DNA from: Xestospongia bergquistia
Lineage: Eukaryota > Porifera > Demospongiae > Haplosclerida > Petrosiidae
NCBI GenBank assembly: GCA_963965975.1
Contig: OZ014425.1
Location: 5,159,501-5,223,500, forward strand
Direction: 5' to 3'
Length of the DNA: 64,000 bases
In this document: positions 51,512 through 62,209 of the stretch, piece by piece
Numbering within the stretch: the stretch's first letter is position 1
How the letters are laid out: every line of letters starts with the position of its first letter
Made by a program: the position numbers and the translations under genes
Notes under the pieces: generated by a model
What the model was told of the DNA's origin: nothing
The model's input: the letters and a program-made list of their open reading frames with translations, nothing else
The model's database searches: none

Positions 51512-52772
51512 GACTAACTTCCTAACTCCAAGAATGTATACTATTGTCAACAGATTATGTCTACTATTGGAACTCAATAACTTTTACGACAACAAGAATG
51601 AAGAGATCACGTCAATATATAGTAAACCACAAATGATAAATATTCATAACTTCCTACTAGTTAGTAGTTACAACATTATTACAATACATTTCCTTATAAG
51701 GACAGTACAAATATCAAACAATTAGACATCACACATGAAAAATATTTATTTATATTGTGTATCTCTTGGGTGGTCTTGAATTCAGCCATTCCTTGTAACT
51801 ACATGTCCAGAAGGTATTGATAATGTATTGAAATTATCCACATTACTTTCAGAATATTCTAGAAACTCTCCAGCTGTTTAATTGCAATCGGGATCTTTAG
51901 GCTGGAAGCTTCTTAGAGGTCATTCTTAACTGACTTCCATCATTTGTCACAAGTTTATAAGACCCAGCATTCTTCCCTCTGTATTATTCCTTTGGTATTC
52001 TGATTTGGTATCCATACTTCCTCTCTTATTACTTCTGTTGTTTATCAAAGTATCTTTTGTGCTTTTTTTCTTTACTTTGAAAAAATTGGGAACGTGAAGT
52101 TTTAAAGTAACATTATGTAACATTATGCATTAGACTGTATCATACTTTTCCATAGATTTTTCAAGGTTAGTATAACTCTCTCTGCCTCACTATTTTCTTA
52201 GGTATATCTTGAGACACTTGTAATGTGTTTAAATTAGCTGAGAATTCTCTAAATTGACAGGAGGAATGTTAGGTTCATTATTTGAGATAATTGTCTGTGA
52301 TGTCACATACAATGATTACAATCTCTTTAGATCTATAATGTTGGGTTAACTTTGGGACTGGATTTCATTCTATACTCCATCTTCTTTCTTCTGCTGTTAA
52401 CTTTCGTTTATTGGTAGATGGTATTCTGCCACTTCAGAAATTAGTTCTCAAATTTTTGTTTCTCTATACATTCTCTGTACTGGTTAAACTCCTAACACAG
52501 TGTAATGTATACTCTATACTCAATAACTTTTGGACAACAAGAATAAAGAATGGCAGAGATAACATCAATATATAATTATAGTCAACCACAAATTTTATAA
52601 CAAATAATTAACGTTTACTTTTAATAATAATTATTACATCTAATATGATTGTAATTGTTCCTGGTAGCCAAATACAACAAACATCACTTTAATAACATAT
52701 TATGTGAAATCAAACCATTATAACAAGAAAATATCAATTAATGACAATAGTACACAAAATAATAAAAAAAAC
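51512..52772. other. Spacer between GPCR genes 8 and 9
   Basis: About 1.26 kb. 51512-51760 matches the gene 7 and gene 9 upstream regions; 51760-52520 is decayed retroelement (annotated separately); 52520-52772 matches the flank before gene 8's tail. No gene. Confidence 0.65.
51760..52520 (-). mobile_element. Ty3/gypsy-like fossil, shortened copy
   Basis: Recognised by alignment with the fossils upstream of genes 7 and 9, including an integrase-C-terminal-like stretch around 51990-52060. It is old, broken in many places and internally deleted compared with the copy at 43.3-45.1 kb. Confidence 0.5.
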
Positions 52773-55700
52773 TTAATATTCAATGAATTTTGGAATGATC
52801 GTTGTAAATGAAGATATTATCTCCTCTCCTTCATTAGTGTATGATAATGAAAGTTCAATTTCTTTTCCTTGATCATCATTCAATCTAGATTTCTCTAATG
52901 TATCTTGATCATCGTCATTCAATGTAGATTTCTCTAATGTATCAGCTGTACTCTCTAATAATAAACAATGGATCAATAGTTATATAATGGATATATACCA
53001 TCAAATGTTCCAAGAGTATATTGTCCATAGATATTACCAGTAGGAACTGATCCCACACCATTTTTACTACTAACCTGTAAACAAGTAAATGTCATGATGT
53101 CATTATGACATCATTGTAACTTACTGATGTCCACATTAAAGTTGTTTTAGTGAAAGATAGTTTACTGAGAAATTGATAGTTATTTTGTTTGTTATGCCAC
53201 CATCTTGAGTAAACCTCTCTTACCTGTATATATGTGTATGTTTGTATGCATTTATGACATCTACCCATACATATCACTGTATAAATTGATTGATTGATGT
53301 AACCAATATATGTTATATATAGATTGTATTATGTAGAAATTGTTTATGCAAACTGAAAACTATTACTTACATGTTTAGATAGAGGGACATAAAGTATGAA
53401 GATAATAATACCTTGACCAGCAATAAAGACTGTCATTATATATGAAATGAACAGTAATTTATCAGTAAAGAAAAGAACATTAGCTAGCCATCCTATACCC
53501 ATCACTATAGTAAGTGATATAGATGACTTCAACCAATATCTAACAAATAACAATATTAAGTTATAAATTGTAATATATCTTACTTAATATTATCAACTTT
53601 AGTTTTATGTTGTTGTGATTTTTGATGTCTTCTCATTATAACAATAGACATGATGAAGAACCCAATATTGACCTGATAATGGAACATTACATTTGTCTCT
53701 CCATCCATCCATCCATTTAAACTTACTAGTAGTATTAAGATAACTGGTATAATAAATGACCATATAAATCTACTCTCATAATTTAACCAACATCTATAAA
53801 ATATTTATTATCATTAAATAATTATATAACTACTATTACTAACGCAACCAATTTGTAATTCTCGTATAACAAGTAATGGCTGTGGTTTTCATCAGTACCA
53901 ACAAGATATCCAATAGGTACTATAATTAACATATATACTCCAGGAATACCTGAATACAATAATAGTTAGAACTAATAAATTAATTAATATAATTAACATA
54001 CCATAACTCAATAGTGTAAAACACATTATGTAACGTTTAGGATGTTTAATGAAAACCCTAACAAGAGCAACATATAAGACCACACCCTCCATTAACATCC
54101 ACATAAATGTCACTAGAAACATGTACTGCAGTACTACAGCTATTGATGAACACACATACTAAATGACAGTAACAATCACATGACAGTCACATGACTACAT
54201 ACCCAATACTTGGTTTGTTCAATACCTACTACAAATAGAAGTTGTCCTATCAATAAATTACTACATAACATAACATGAATATAGTTCCTCATACTCCACA
54301 GTGATCTATGGACATATATACTATCACTGATATATATGTGTGTGTATCTTACCTCATACAAAGATAGGTCAATATTGTCAGTAACATACACATCATAGAG
54401 ATAGGTAATAACACAACTCCTATAGTTTGAAGGATTTTACGATCTTTATCACTAACCTATAAAATGGACAGTTATATATACAGACATACTCACAGACATA
54501 CTGGTACTCCTGGACTAAGTAGAATAGCAAAGTGTGTTAGATGATCACATTGACATCTTATTGTTGAACCCTCTTGACTAATAAGACTACACCCATTAAT
54601 GTTCCACTCACCACTTGGTAATCTTATATTAGATCTAATAGGAGATATAACACACTCAATATATTATTGATAGAATTATATACAATTTAAACTGCCAATA
54701 TACACAAGATATATTATCACTACTTGATATCTGTGTAGAGGAAGAAGAGATATGGTTGCTATGACAACTGAGTATGTCTTCTTATACCTGTTGACTAGAC
54801 AAGTTAAAGAAGATGTTAACTGGTGTAGTCAGATCTGTTATAGAACAGTCTGTACAATTAGTAGAAGAGAGAACTGGAGATATGATAGATTGGTTAGGAT
54901 CATCAGGAGGTAACCATCTTGATAAATTTTGGTAATAAAATGAAGCTATTTTAACTGGTAGATTATCAAATATATCAGGAGGTAATGTAATAGAATTATT
55001 ATTAACAGATATTGCTTCAATTGGACCAGTAAGTGTTGTAATCTCTTTAACAGTAAATGCTATATATACAAGAGAGAGACATAGAGTATACAACTAATAT
55101 ATATAATATATATATATACCTACCAATAGTATCTCCTATCATCTGTAGTCCTGTAGTATTATAGAGATATAGTGCAAATAGATCTAATGTTAGGAGGAGT
55201 TGACTACCAATAGATCGCCTCTTATCCTGTAATTAATAATATAAATATTATTAATTAATTATAAATTTACCTCATTATTAGGAATGGTCTTGTTTGTCAG
55301 TATATTATTAATAACATTATTAAAATTCTATAATAATATAATAAATTGTAATTAATTATAACAGGATATTGTACATACCTCAGTGAAATTAATTGAAACA
55401 GGTTCTGGTGACTGGATTAACTGGTTATTAATAATAGTAGACAATAAGAAAATAGTTTCATCAATTGTTATATCTTCATTATTATCACTTAATATTTTCA
55501 AAGCTGTTATAGAAGAACTATTGATCTGTGTATGTAATATAATGAGAGATGATATTACAAATTATATTAGTACTATACTTTTGATAATATAGTATTAAAT
55601 TGTTTACTAGTAAAACAATAAATACTATCATCCCAGTTACCATCTTGTTTACATAGTCTGGTACCTGTTAGAGAGGATTATAATGTAAGGAGAAGTTATC

Positions 55701-57234
55701 ATTTACCATTAACAGTTCCTTTATAACAGTAAAAACCAGTGACATTATGACCTGGTAGTGTCTCTGGCCATATACCATCAGTAGAACAAGTTATAGGAGT
55801 TGGAGATGGAGTAGATATAATGTGTGTACTGGTCATACTGGTTATACTTGTTACTGAGGGTTCAATATTACAGGCTGCTACAGTAGTTGATGATATGTCA
55901 CAATGATAGGAGAGAGAAAGATTAGCACTACGTGGTAATGACCCATTTCCATTATCAAACATTAATGTACTCTTATTAGTACATAATGATTGGGATATAT
56001 TCCCATTATAAAGACTCCAAGATCTACAAAGATATATTATAACATAATATAAAGAGATACTACTCACTCATTCTTATAACATAACTCATATTGTTCCAAT
56101 GTTATATTGACTTGACTAAGACTCCAGATATCTTTATTAATAGTATAGTTCTCTTGTATCCAACTCAATGAGAATTCACTGATATTATTATTAAGACATG
56201 TTGTAATTAATGTATTCTGACTACTACTAGGAGAGTAGATTGGAACATTATATAAACTACTACCATTAAAATAAGACCAATATTTGTTACCCACTGGTAC
56301 AAAATATGCCAAAGGTGATGAGGTATCTTCAGTATGTAGAGAGAGAAGGATGACATTAGGTGATGTATCAGTACATGGACCAGGTCCAATGAATTGAGTT
56401 AATTGAAGTAAGAAACTTATAAATCTGAGAAGAAAGCAATATATTCTATTTATTGATATATAAAGACATTACTCACATTATATTGTCATTATTATTACAA
56501 ATATTCTCTTTATAAGTAGTAGGTGAAGATGATAGAGTAACAGGTGTAATAACTTGAAGATCTAACATTGGGGATGTCGCTTGACGACTTCCTATATGTC
56601 TATTACTAGGACTTGGTACTCCGTCATAATCAGGATCACTAATAAAATAAAGACATCCATTTGAACTATCACATTCATCAGAGTTAAATGAAATATTTGA
56701 GTTAACAAGATCCCAACCAGGGATTTCCTCATTATTAAAGTCTTGTTGATATATTTGTCGATAACATCCATTGTGTTGTAGAGATATACTGATGTTGTCT
56801 AATGCCCACACATCACAATAAGTATGATTTGCTCTGTATGTCTGATTCCATGCAAAACGTACTGTTTGATTTAACAGTAGATCATTGTTAATAGTAATGT
56901 TATAAAGATATGGTCCAACAGCTGATGAGGCAGTAAATGGGACAATATATGTAGTAGCATCATTATATGTTAAATTAAGGAATGATGAGTTAATGGAGTT
57001 CACTGTGGGAATACGCATTTTATTTTTAGGTGCTGTTCCATGTACATAATAGAAATGAAGTGGAACAACTGTAGTATTGTCTATTAATGCTTTAATGAGA
57101 ACACCTTCATTTTGTACATTCAGTGATGAACAATTGTCATCAATAAATATTTCTGTATAGTTAAGAACTAGTGAGAATTCTAAGTCACTAGAGAGAGAGA
57201 GGGGGGGGAGAGAGAGGGGGGGGGGAGAGAGAGA

Positions 57235-57270
<36 letters not shown>

Positions 57271-57371
57271 TCAGTATTATATCATTACTATTTGACTTAC
57301 ATTTCAACATCTTCAGCTTTAGTTGACAGATAAAGAAGAGACAAGATACAGAGACACACAGCAGTAAACAT
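52773..57371 (-). CDS. Adhesion GPCR gene 9, short stalk
   Basis: ATG at 57371, signal peptide MFTAVCLCILSLLYLSTK. Ectodomain as in genes 7-8 (DLEFSLVLNYTEIF; VRFAWNQTYRANHTYCDVWA; DFNNEEIPGWDLVNSN; SLSWIQENY). The stalk is only about 30 residues (SIEPSVTSITSMTSTHIIST) before CSTDGIWPETLPG. GAIN (NILTNKTIPNNE type), GPS (WNINGC, HLTHFAIL) and 7TM (about 53370-54480) are complete. The tail has two LEKS repeats and ends TTIIPKFIEY. The exon encoding FFNLSSQQ has Phe for Leu found elsewhere. It is the copy next to the single-copy FBXL13-like gene. Confidence 0.87.
53280..53358. mobile_element. Truncated MITE in gene 9
   Basis: About 80 bp in the post-TM7 intron, matching only the left part of the element in genes 7 and 8 (ttgattgattgatgtaacca, then tatagattgtattatg). 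The right end is deleted together with flanking intron. Confidence 0.75.
57184..57268. repeat. (AG)n/(G)n microsatellite at a 3' splice site
   Basis: Compound run of AG with two poly-G tracts (8-10 G). On the coding strand it is the pyrimidine tract of the first ectodomain exon of gene 9, the longest of the four homologous runs. Confidence 0.92.
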
Positions 57372-57599
57372 GACTAACTTCCTAACTCCAAGAATGTAGA
57401 TTATTGTCAACAGATTATGTCTACTATTGGCACTCAATAACTTTTACGACAACAAGAATGAAGAGATCATGTCAATAGATATAGTAAACTACAAATGATA
57501 AATACTCTATAACTTCCTAGTAGTTACATTATTACAATACATTTCCTTATAAGGACATTAAAAAAATCAAATGACTAGACTAGACATTACACATGAAAA

Positions 57600-58330
57600 A
57601 TATTTAGTTATATTGTATCTCTTGGGAGGTATTGAAATTGGGTCCTTCTTGGTGAAACTTGTATGATGATGTAACTTGTATTATGATGATGACATCACTA
57701 TGTGTCATAGTGTTTTGGTTTAGGGTCCATGATGTCATCATATATGATGACATCAACTGTGTCATTAATGATGATGTCATCATAGTCAAGTTACACCTGA
57801 AATTAGTCCACTTCTTGTAATTAGAAGGTATGGGACATTGACAAAGGTATTGCTTTCAGAATATTCTAGAATAACTTTATATGATCTAAGTAATTCTTTT
57901 CTATCATTCCCTCAGTATTATTCTGATCTGGTATCCATACTTTCTCTCCTGAGTAAAGAGCTGGTAGTTCTGTTATTTGGTATTGTCTATCAAACTTTGT
58001 GCTCTCTTTAATCTTTTTAATCTCTTCTTCAATGTAGAAAATTTGGCAACTTGAGGTTTAAGGTATCTTCTGATACTGTAGACCTAATACTATGAAACAT
58101 GAGTAATTGTCCAGGACTATGTCCTAGTTTATTGAAGATGACAATAGTACCAAGTAAGGATCATCTGACTTTTCTGCAGATTTTCAAGGTTTATATATCT
58201 CTCTGTTTCACTATTCCCTTAGAAATATTTTGGACTACTTGTTTAAATCAGCTAAGAACTCTCTATAACCTATATCATTGAATTAAAGTAAGGATTGATT
58301 TATTGGTCCAACTTATAATCTCTGACAAGA
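57600..58330 (-). mobile_element. Ty3/gypsy-like fossil upstream of gene 9
   Basis: Decayed minus-strand remains; the clearest part, about 57900-58040, resembles the C-terminal end of a gypsy integrase (KFDRQY, LPALYSGEKVW). Old and broken in many places; no LTRs seen. A small MITE has inserted into it. Confidence 0.6.
57650..57797. mobile_element. Palindromic MITE rich in gatgatgtcatca
   Basis: Absent from the equivalent sites upstream of genes 7 and 8. The ends are inverted (ggtgaaacttgtatgatgat and its counterpart atcatagtcaagttacacc), the interior contains repeated tgatgtcatcatatatgatg dyads, and tgaaatt occurs on both sides as a possible target duplication. Non-coding. Confidence 0.7.
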
Positions 58331-58582
58331 ATAAAGAATAGACAGAGACGATATCAAGATAAAAATATATTTGACCACAAATTTATAATAAATATGTATA
58401 ATTAAAACAATTATATTACATAATTATATTTATTATTTGTAATGTGATTGGACAGTAAGTCAAATATGACAACATCAGTTTAGTAAACATGTTTGGATGT
58501 AACCAAATACAATATTAGTTAGTGTCTGATTTATTATATAAAATAATTAACATAATAAAAATAGACTATTTACAAAATAATC

Positions 58583-60190
58583 TCATAATCTATTTAACAT
58601 GGATTCCACTGGTAAGTCAGGTAGTCCTTCTCTATCTAATGATACATATTGAGGAGGATCTGTACTGTAATTTATTGTATGACATGTCTTCTGTAATTTA
58701 ATAACAGCTTCTCTATATAATGTATTATATTAATAGAGTAATATATATAAGACAGACATCATACTTGCTAACATGAACACATGATAGAATATCAAGTATT
58801 TTAAGATGGTGACATTCTTTTCTCAAATGTCTTAGAGCTTGATCACTGACATAAAAAGAAAGAGAAGGAAAGATATAGTTACTATAACTTTGACCTAATG
58901 TCTCACATACGTAATATTGGTACCAGACATGTCAATATGATCTATCCAGGTACATCCTTGAGCTAAATATTTAATTGATTTATCACCCAATAATGGACAA
59001 GTTGATAAATGAACAGATCTCAATAACTGACAATTAAAAGCTAATACTTGAATACTAGCATCAGTCAGAGCCTATAAGAATGGATGGATGGATGGATAGA
59101 TGGATGGATGAGGAGATAGACAGATGAAAATCAGGAAGAGATCAAATACCTCACATCCACTCAAATCAATAGTTTCTAAGTTATTCAATCCTCCAGCCAT
59201 TTTCTATAGCAGTACACACAATAAACTGACTATATAATAATACATACTGTTAATCCATCATCAGATAAATCTGTTAATTCAGCTAATCCTAAATGTTTTA
59301 AATGTTGATTGTGTCTCAAGGCAGCAACACCCTGCAATAAAGATAGTTCTAATATAATAGATGTATCTTATTTACCTGATCACTGACTCCACAACCAGTA
59401 ATATCTAAGTCAATAAGAGAGGGTATTTGAGCAATTAGCTCCACACCAGTGTCTGATATATGGTCACAGTAAGAGACATTTAAATGAGTTAACTGGTGAC
59501 AACTATAACAGATTATGACATCATTATTATGATATATATATATTAATGTACTATTGTGATATTCTTAATGGAGTAACATCAGATAGTTTAGCACAGTTGG
59601 TAAGATTGAGTTCTCTTAATGAACCACTAGCATTTTCAACAATATAACGAATACCAGCATCAGATACTCTATTTAAACAACAAATAAAAATATTGTAGGG
59701 GGTGTGGTTTACCGATGACAATCAGCTATGTTTAGAACATGAAGTTTCTTAAGAGATCCTATTAATTTAAGTCCTTGATCAGTAATTCTGGAACATCCCG
59801 GGAGACAAACTATTTGTAAATCACGACATGCTTTAGCCAAAGCCCTCAATGATACATCAGTAATTACATCGTTATCTAATTACAAAGTCATGAATATAGT
59901 TAAAAATAATAAAACCACACCTACTTTCAATTTTAATTGATTTCAACTTTCTATTTTCTATTGCTAAATGTTTGAAGGCTCTGTCACTGAGAGAAGACCC
60001 GCCCAAAAGAGAGATGTGACGAAGGGTGTGGCAATGAGTGACAAAACCCTAAACAATGATTATTCTTAATTAATGGGTGTGGTCACTTACTAAGAGTGCT
60101 TCATCTGTTAGTGTCAGTACATCATCAAGAATTAATGTATGTAATATTGGAAGTCCTTGACCAATAAATTGAAGAGCTTCTTGAGTTAAC

Positions 60191-60243
<53 letters not shown>

Positions 60244-62009
60244 TATCATTGTCTACAATGACATAATAATAATTAACCTGCGTACATCCTGAAAGATCTA
60301 AATGTATTAATTTACGACATCCTTTACCAGCCATTATAGATTGGAGTCCTTTACCAGTAAATTGAGTACAATGAGCTAAACTAAGATAATTTAGACTAAT
60401 ACAATATCTAGGAGAGAGAGAATAAAATGATAGCACTTGATCTTTTTACTTTGTTAATAATCTAATAATAGAGTCTGTTACATAACAATGTGACAAATTG
60501 AGATAAAATAATCCACTACAGCACATTGCTATACTTTTAATGACATCATCCTAAGAAATATATGAGAGATATCGAATATTTAATTAAGTGGGTGTAGTTA
60601 CTGTGATATCCTGACACTCAGAGAGATTAAGATCTTGTAGATTTTGACATTGACCAATAAAACGAAAACTTTCTGATGATAATAAACTACATTTTTGTAA
60701 ACAAAGATGACCCAGTAATGGCCGCCATTTCTTCAAAAGTTGTACTACAGACTTATCTGTTAAACTAGTCCCCAAATAAAACAATATTAATTACTTTAAC
60801 TTACAAATTACTCAGAGGAGAAAGATCAATCTAAATATATAAATGAAATATATCATTATATTATAACACCAAATACAAGTACTTTATTCCACAGTCTTGT
60901 ATCTTCAGTCATCTCTCTCCATGAACGACATACTTGAGCACATCGACATATTCCTTGTATACCAACATGACTAAAGATCTGGAGAACAAAGTGGACATGA
61001 TTATAACAAGTTAATATGTACCTTTATACTGACATCACGAGGAAAGAGAGAAATGGGGTCTTCACCCTCAGGCCAACACCATGCCTCATTTTCATTGTCA
61101 TGTTCACCACGTCCTCTGTTCAAGAAAAATTGTTTTGCTTTGCAAGATTCTTCAGTTTCTTTCTTCCATGATTGAAACAAAGTCTTCTTAATATGAAGTT
61201 GAAATAATTTGATCAAAAGGGCAATAGCTTCCTCTCTTCTCTTTCTTTTCATCACAGAATAATTGTAAGTATCAGTTAAGACAGTGGTAACTAAGGTAAG
61301 TACATTGGTAACTAAGATAAGTACATTGGTAACTAAGGTAAGTACATTGGTAACTAAGGTAGGAAATACATTTGGTATATTAGTGTTTAATAAAGGATAT
61401 ATGCCATTTAGTAACGATGGTACGACCATATTTGGAAGCATAATAATGTTGAGCTCTTTGTAACTTTTGCAACAAAACTTCATTTTCTTCTCTAACAAGT
61501 AGATGATATTGAATCCATGCCCTATAATTGAGAAATACTATTAATATGAGGAAATTTAAAGGTTTCTAAATACCCATAACAAAGGTGAAATAATTTCTTA
61601 CGGCGAAAATTAAATGCAGCTTCAAACATTTCTTCAGTGGGTAGATCTGTCTCATCCATTATAGAGTCCAACATTCCACGATGTAAGAGAGAGTGTTGAG
61701 GTCGTAATAATGGATCAATAAACATGTCCCTACAAAACAATAGAAATTGAATCATACCACATATAACTGACCATTGTATATTTGAACATCCTTGATCTTT
61801 AAGTTGGAGCAAGCTATTCTCCACAAACTCCCAAGGATTATCTGGTAGCATGATAGTTAGACCACTAATGAGTGCCTGCAAAGATACCATCATGCAGAAC
61901 TGCAGGTATTTGAGCTTAAAACTACCTCCATTAAGACTGGCCAGCTATTAGACTGAAAGTACTGCTGCAGATCTGGACTATAGTCCTCTAGAGAAACTAA
62001 TGATTGCAT
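58583..62009 (-). CDS. FBXL13: F-box/leucine-rich-repeat protein, FBXL13 (DRC6) type
   Basis: ATG at 62009 on exon 61926-62009 (MQSLVSLEDYSPDLQQYFQS), next exon 61772-61875 (ALISGLTIMLPDNPWEFVEN). A charged, helical middle (RKRREEAIALLIKLFQLHIK, FQSWKKETE) is followed by the F-box ISLFPRDVSIKIFSHVG with CRCAQVCRSWREM, then many AMN1-type Leu-rich repeats (LNYLSLAHCTQFTGKGLQ, LIHLDLSGC, LQDLNLSECQDIT). The last exons encode ALRHLRKECHHLKILDILSC and the end LPVESMLNRL. In FBXL13 the same order of N-terminal dimerisation-like segment, IQ-like helix, F-box and LRRs occurs; the protein is part of the ciliary dynein regulatory complex and a possible SCF adaptor. Another FBXL is possible. Many small introns; one holds (AG)n at 60190-60239. 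Confidence 0.75.
60190..60239. repeat. (AG)n microsatellite in an FBXL13-like intron
   Basis: Pure AG run of about 24 units. On the coding strand it is a (CT)n tract inside an intron between two LRR exons. Confidence 0.95.
61278..61365 (-). repeat. 21-bp repeat carrying tandem splice acceptors
   Basis: Four units of taagtacattggtaactaag plus g. On the coding strand each unit provides a 3' splice-like ccttag before ttaccaatgta, and the period of 21 keeps frame (seven residues, LVTNVLT). Exon 3 or 4 of the FBXL13-like gene probably starts at the last acceptor (about 61290), but any upstream one would also keep frame. Confidence 0.6.
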
Positions 62010-62209
62010 GATTTATATCCTAAGGCAAGAATCTCCTCAGGCAAAGGTTTCTTTCACTATGTTGTTGCTATGGTGATTAATTATGGCCTGTAATAAGTGA
62101 TAAGGGTGTGGTAAATGTTTAGGGCGTGGCAATATTTAGGGCGTGACCTGGCATGTCTACATATACTATTAATTTTTTATAATAACTCTTCGACCTTTTA
62201 GTTGCAGAG
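62010..62209. promoter_or_regulatory. Bidirectional promoter of the FBXL13-like gene and RBSN
   Basis: Exactly 200 bp between the two divergent start codons. The stretch includes three short repeats of agggcgtggc/agggtgtggt type (62103-62150), which look like possible factor sites, and no TATA box near either start. Both promoters must share or abut here. Confidence 0.5.

Larger units (their letters stand above)
4766..57371 (-). other. Tandem array of nine adhesion-GPCR genes
   Basis: Nine same-strand genes (gene 1 leftmost, gene 9 rightmost) share one exon plan. In transcription order the exons encode: signal peptide; variable ectodomain; Ser/Thr stalk fused to the first half of HRM; second half of HRM (GTRLCKQDGNW, WDDSIYC); three or four GAIN exons; GPS in two exons (CVYWQFK, then SDIRLPSGEW to CQCDHLTHFAIL); TM1 with DRKILQTIG; TM2 (RSLWSMRNYIHVML); TM3-TM4 (MWMLMEGVVLY, HPKRYIM); extracellular loop 2 with the TM5 start (CWLNYESGFIWSF); TM5-loop (IMRRHQKTQ); TM6-TM7 (GIGWLANVLFF to FILYVPLSKH); post-TM7 helix (VREVYSRWW); and two tail exons. 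The GPS cysteines, tryptophans and the HL/T cleavage triplet are intact in every full copy, so autoproteolysis and a tethered-agonist mechanism are expected from the family. Confidence 0.92.
57372..58582. other. Spacer between GPCR gene 9 and the FBXL13-like gene
   Basis: About 1.2 kb with the gene 9 upstream region (57372-57600), a decayed retroelement with a MITE inside it (annotated separately), and 58330-58582, whose sequence recurs in pieces upstream of genes 3 and 6 and near 45.2 kb. This is the native arrangement from which the FBXL13 fragments in the array were copied. Confidence 0.65.
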
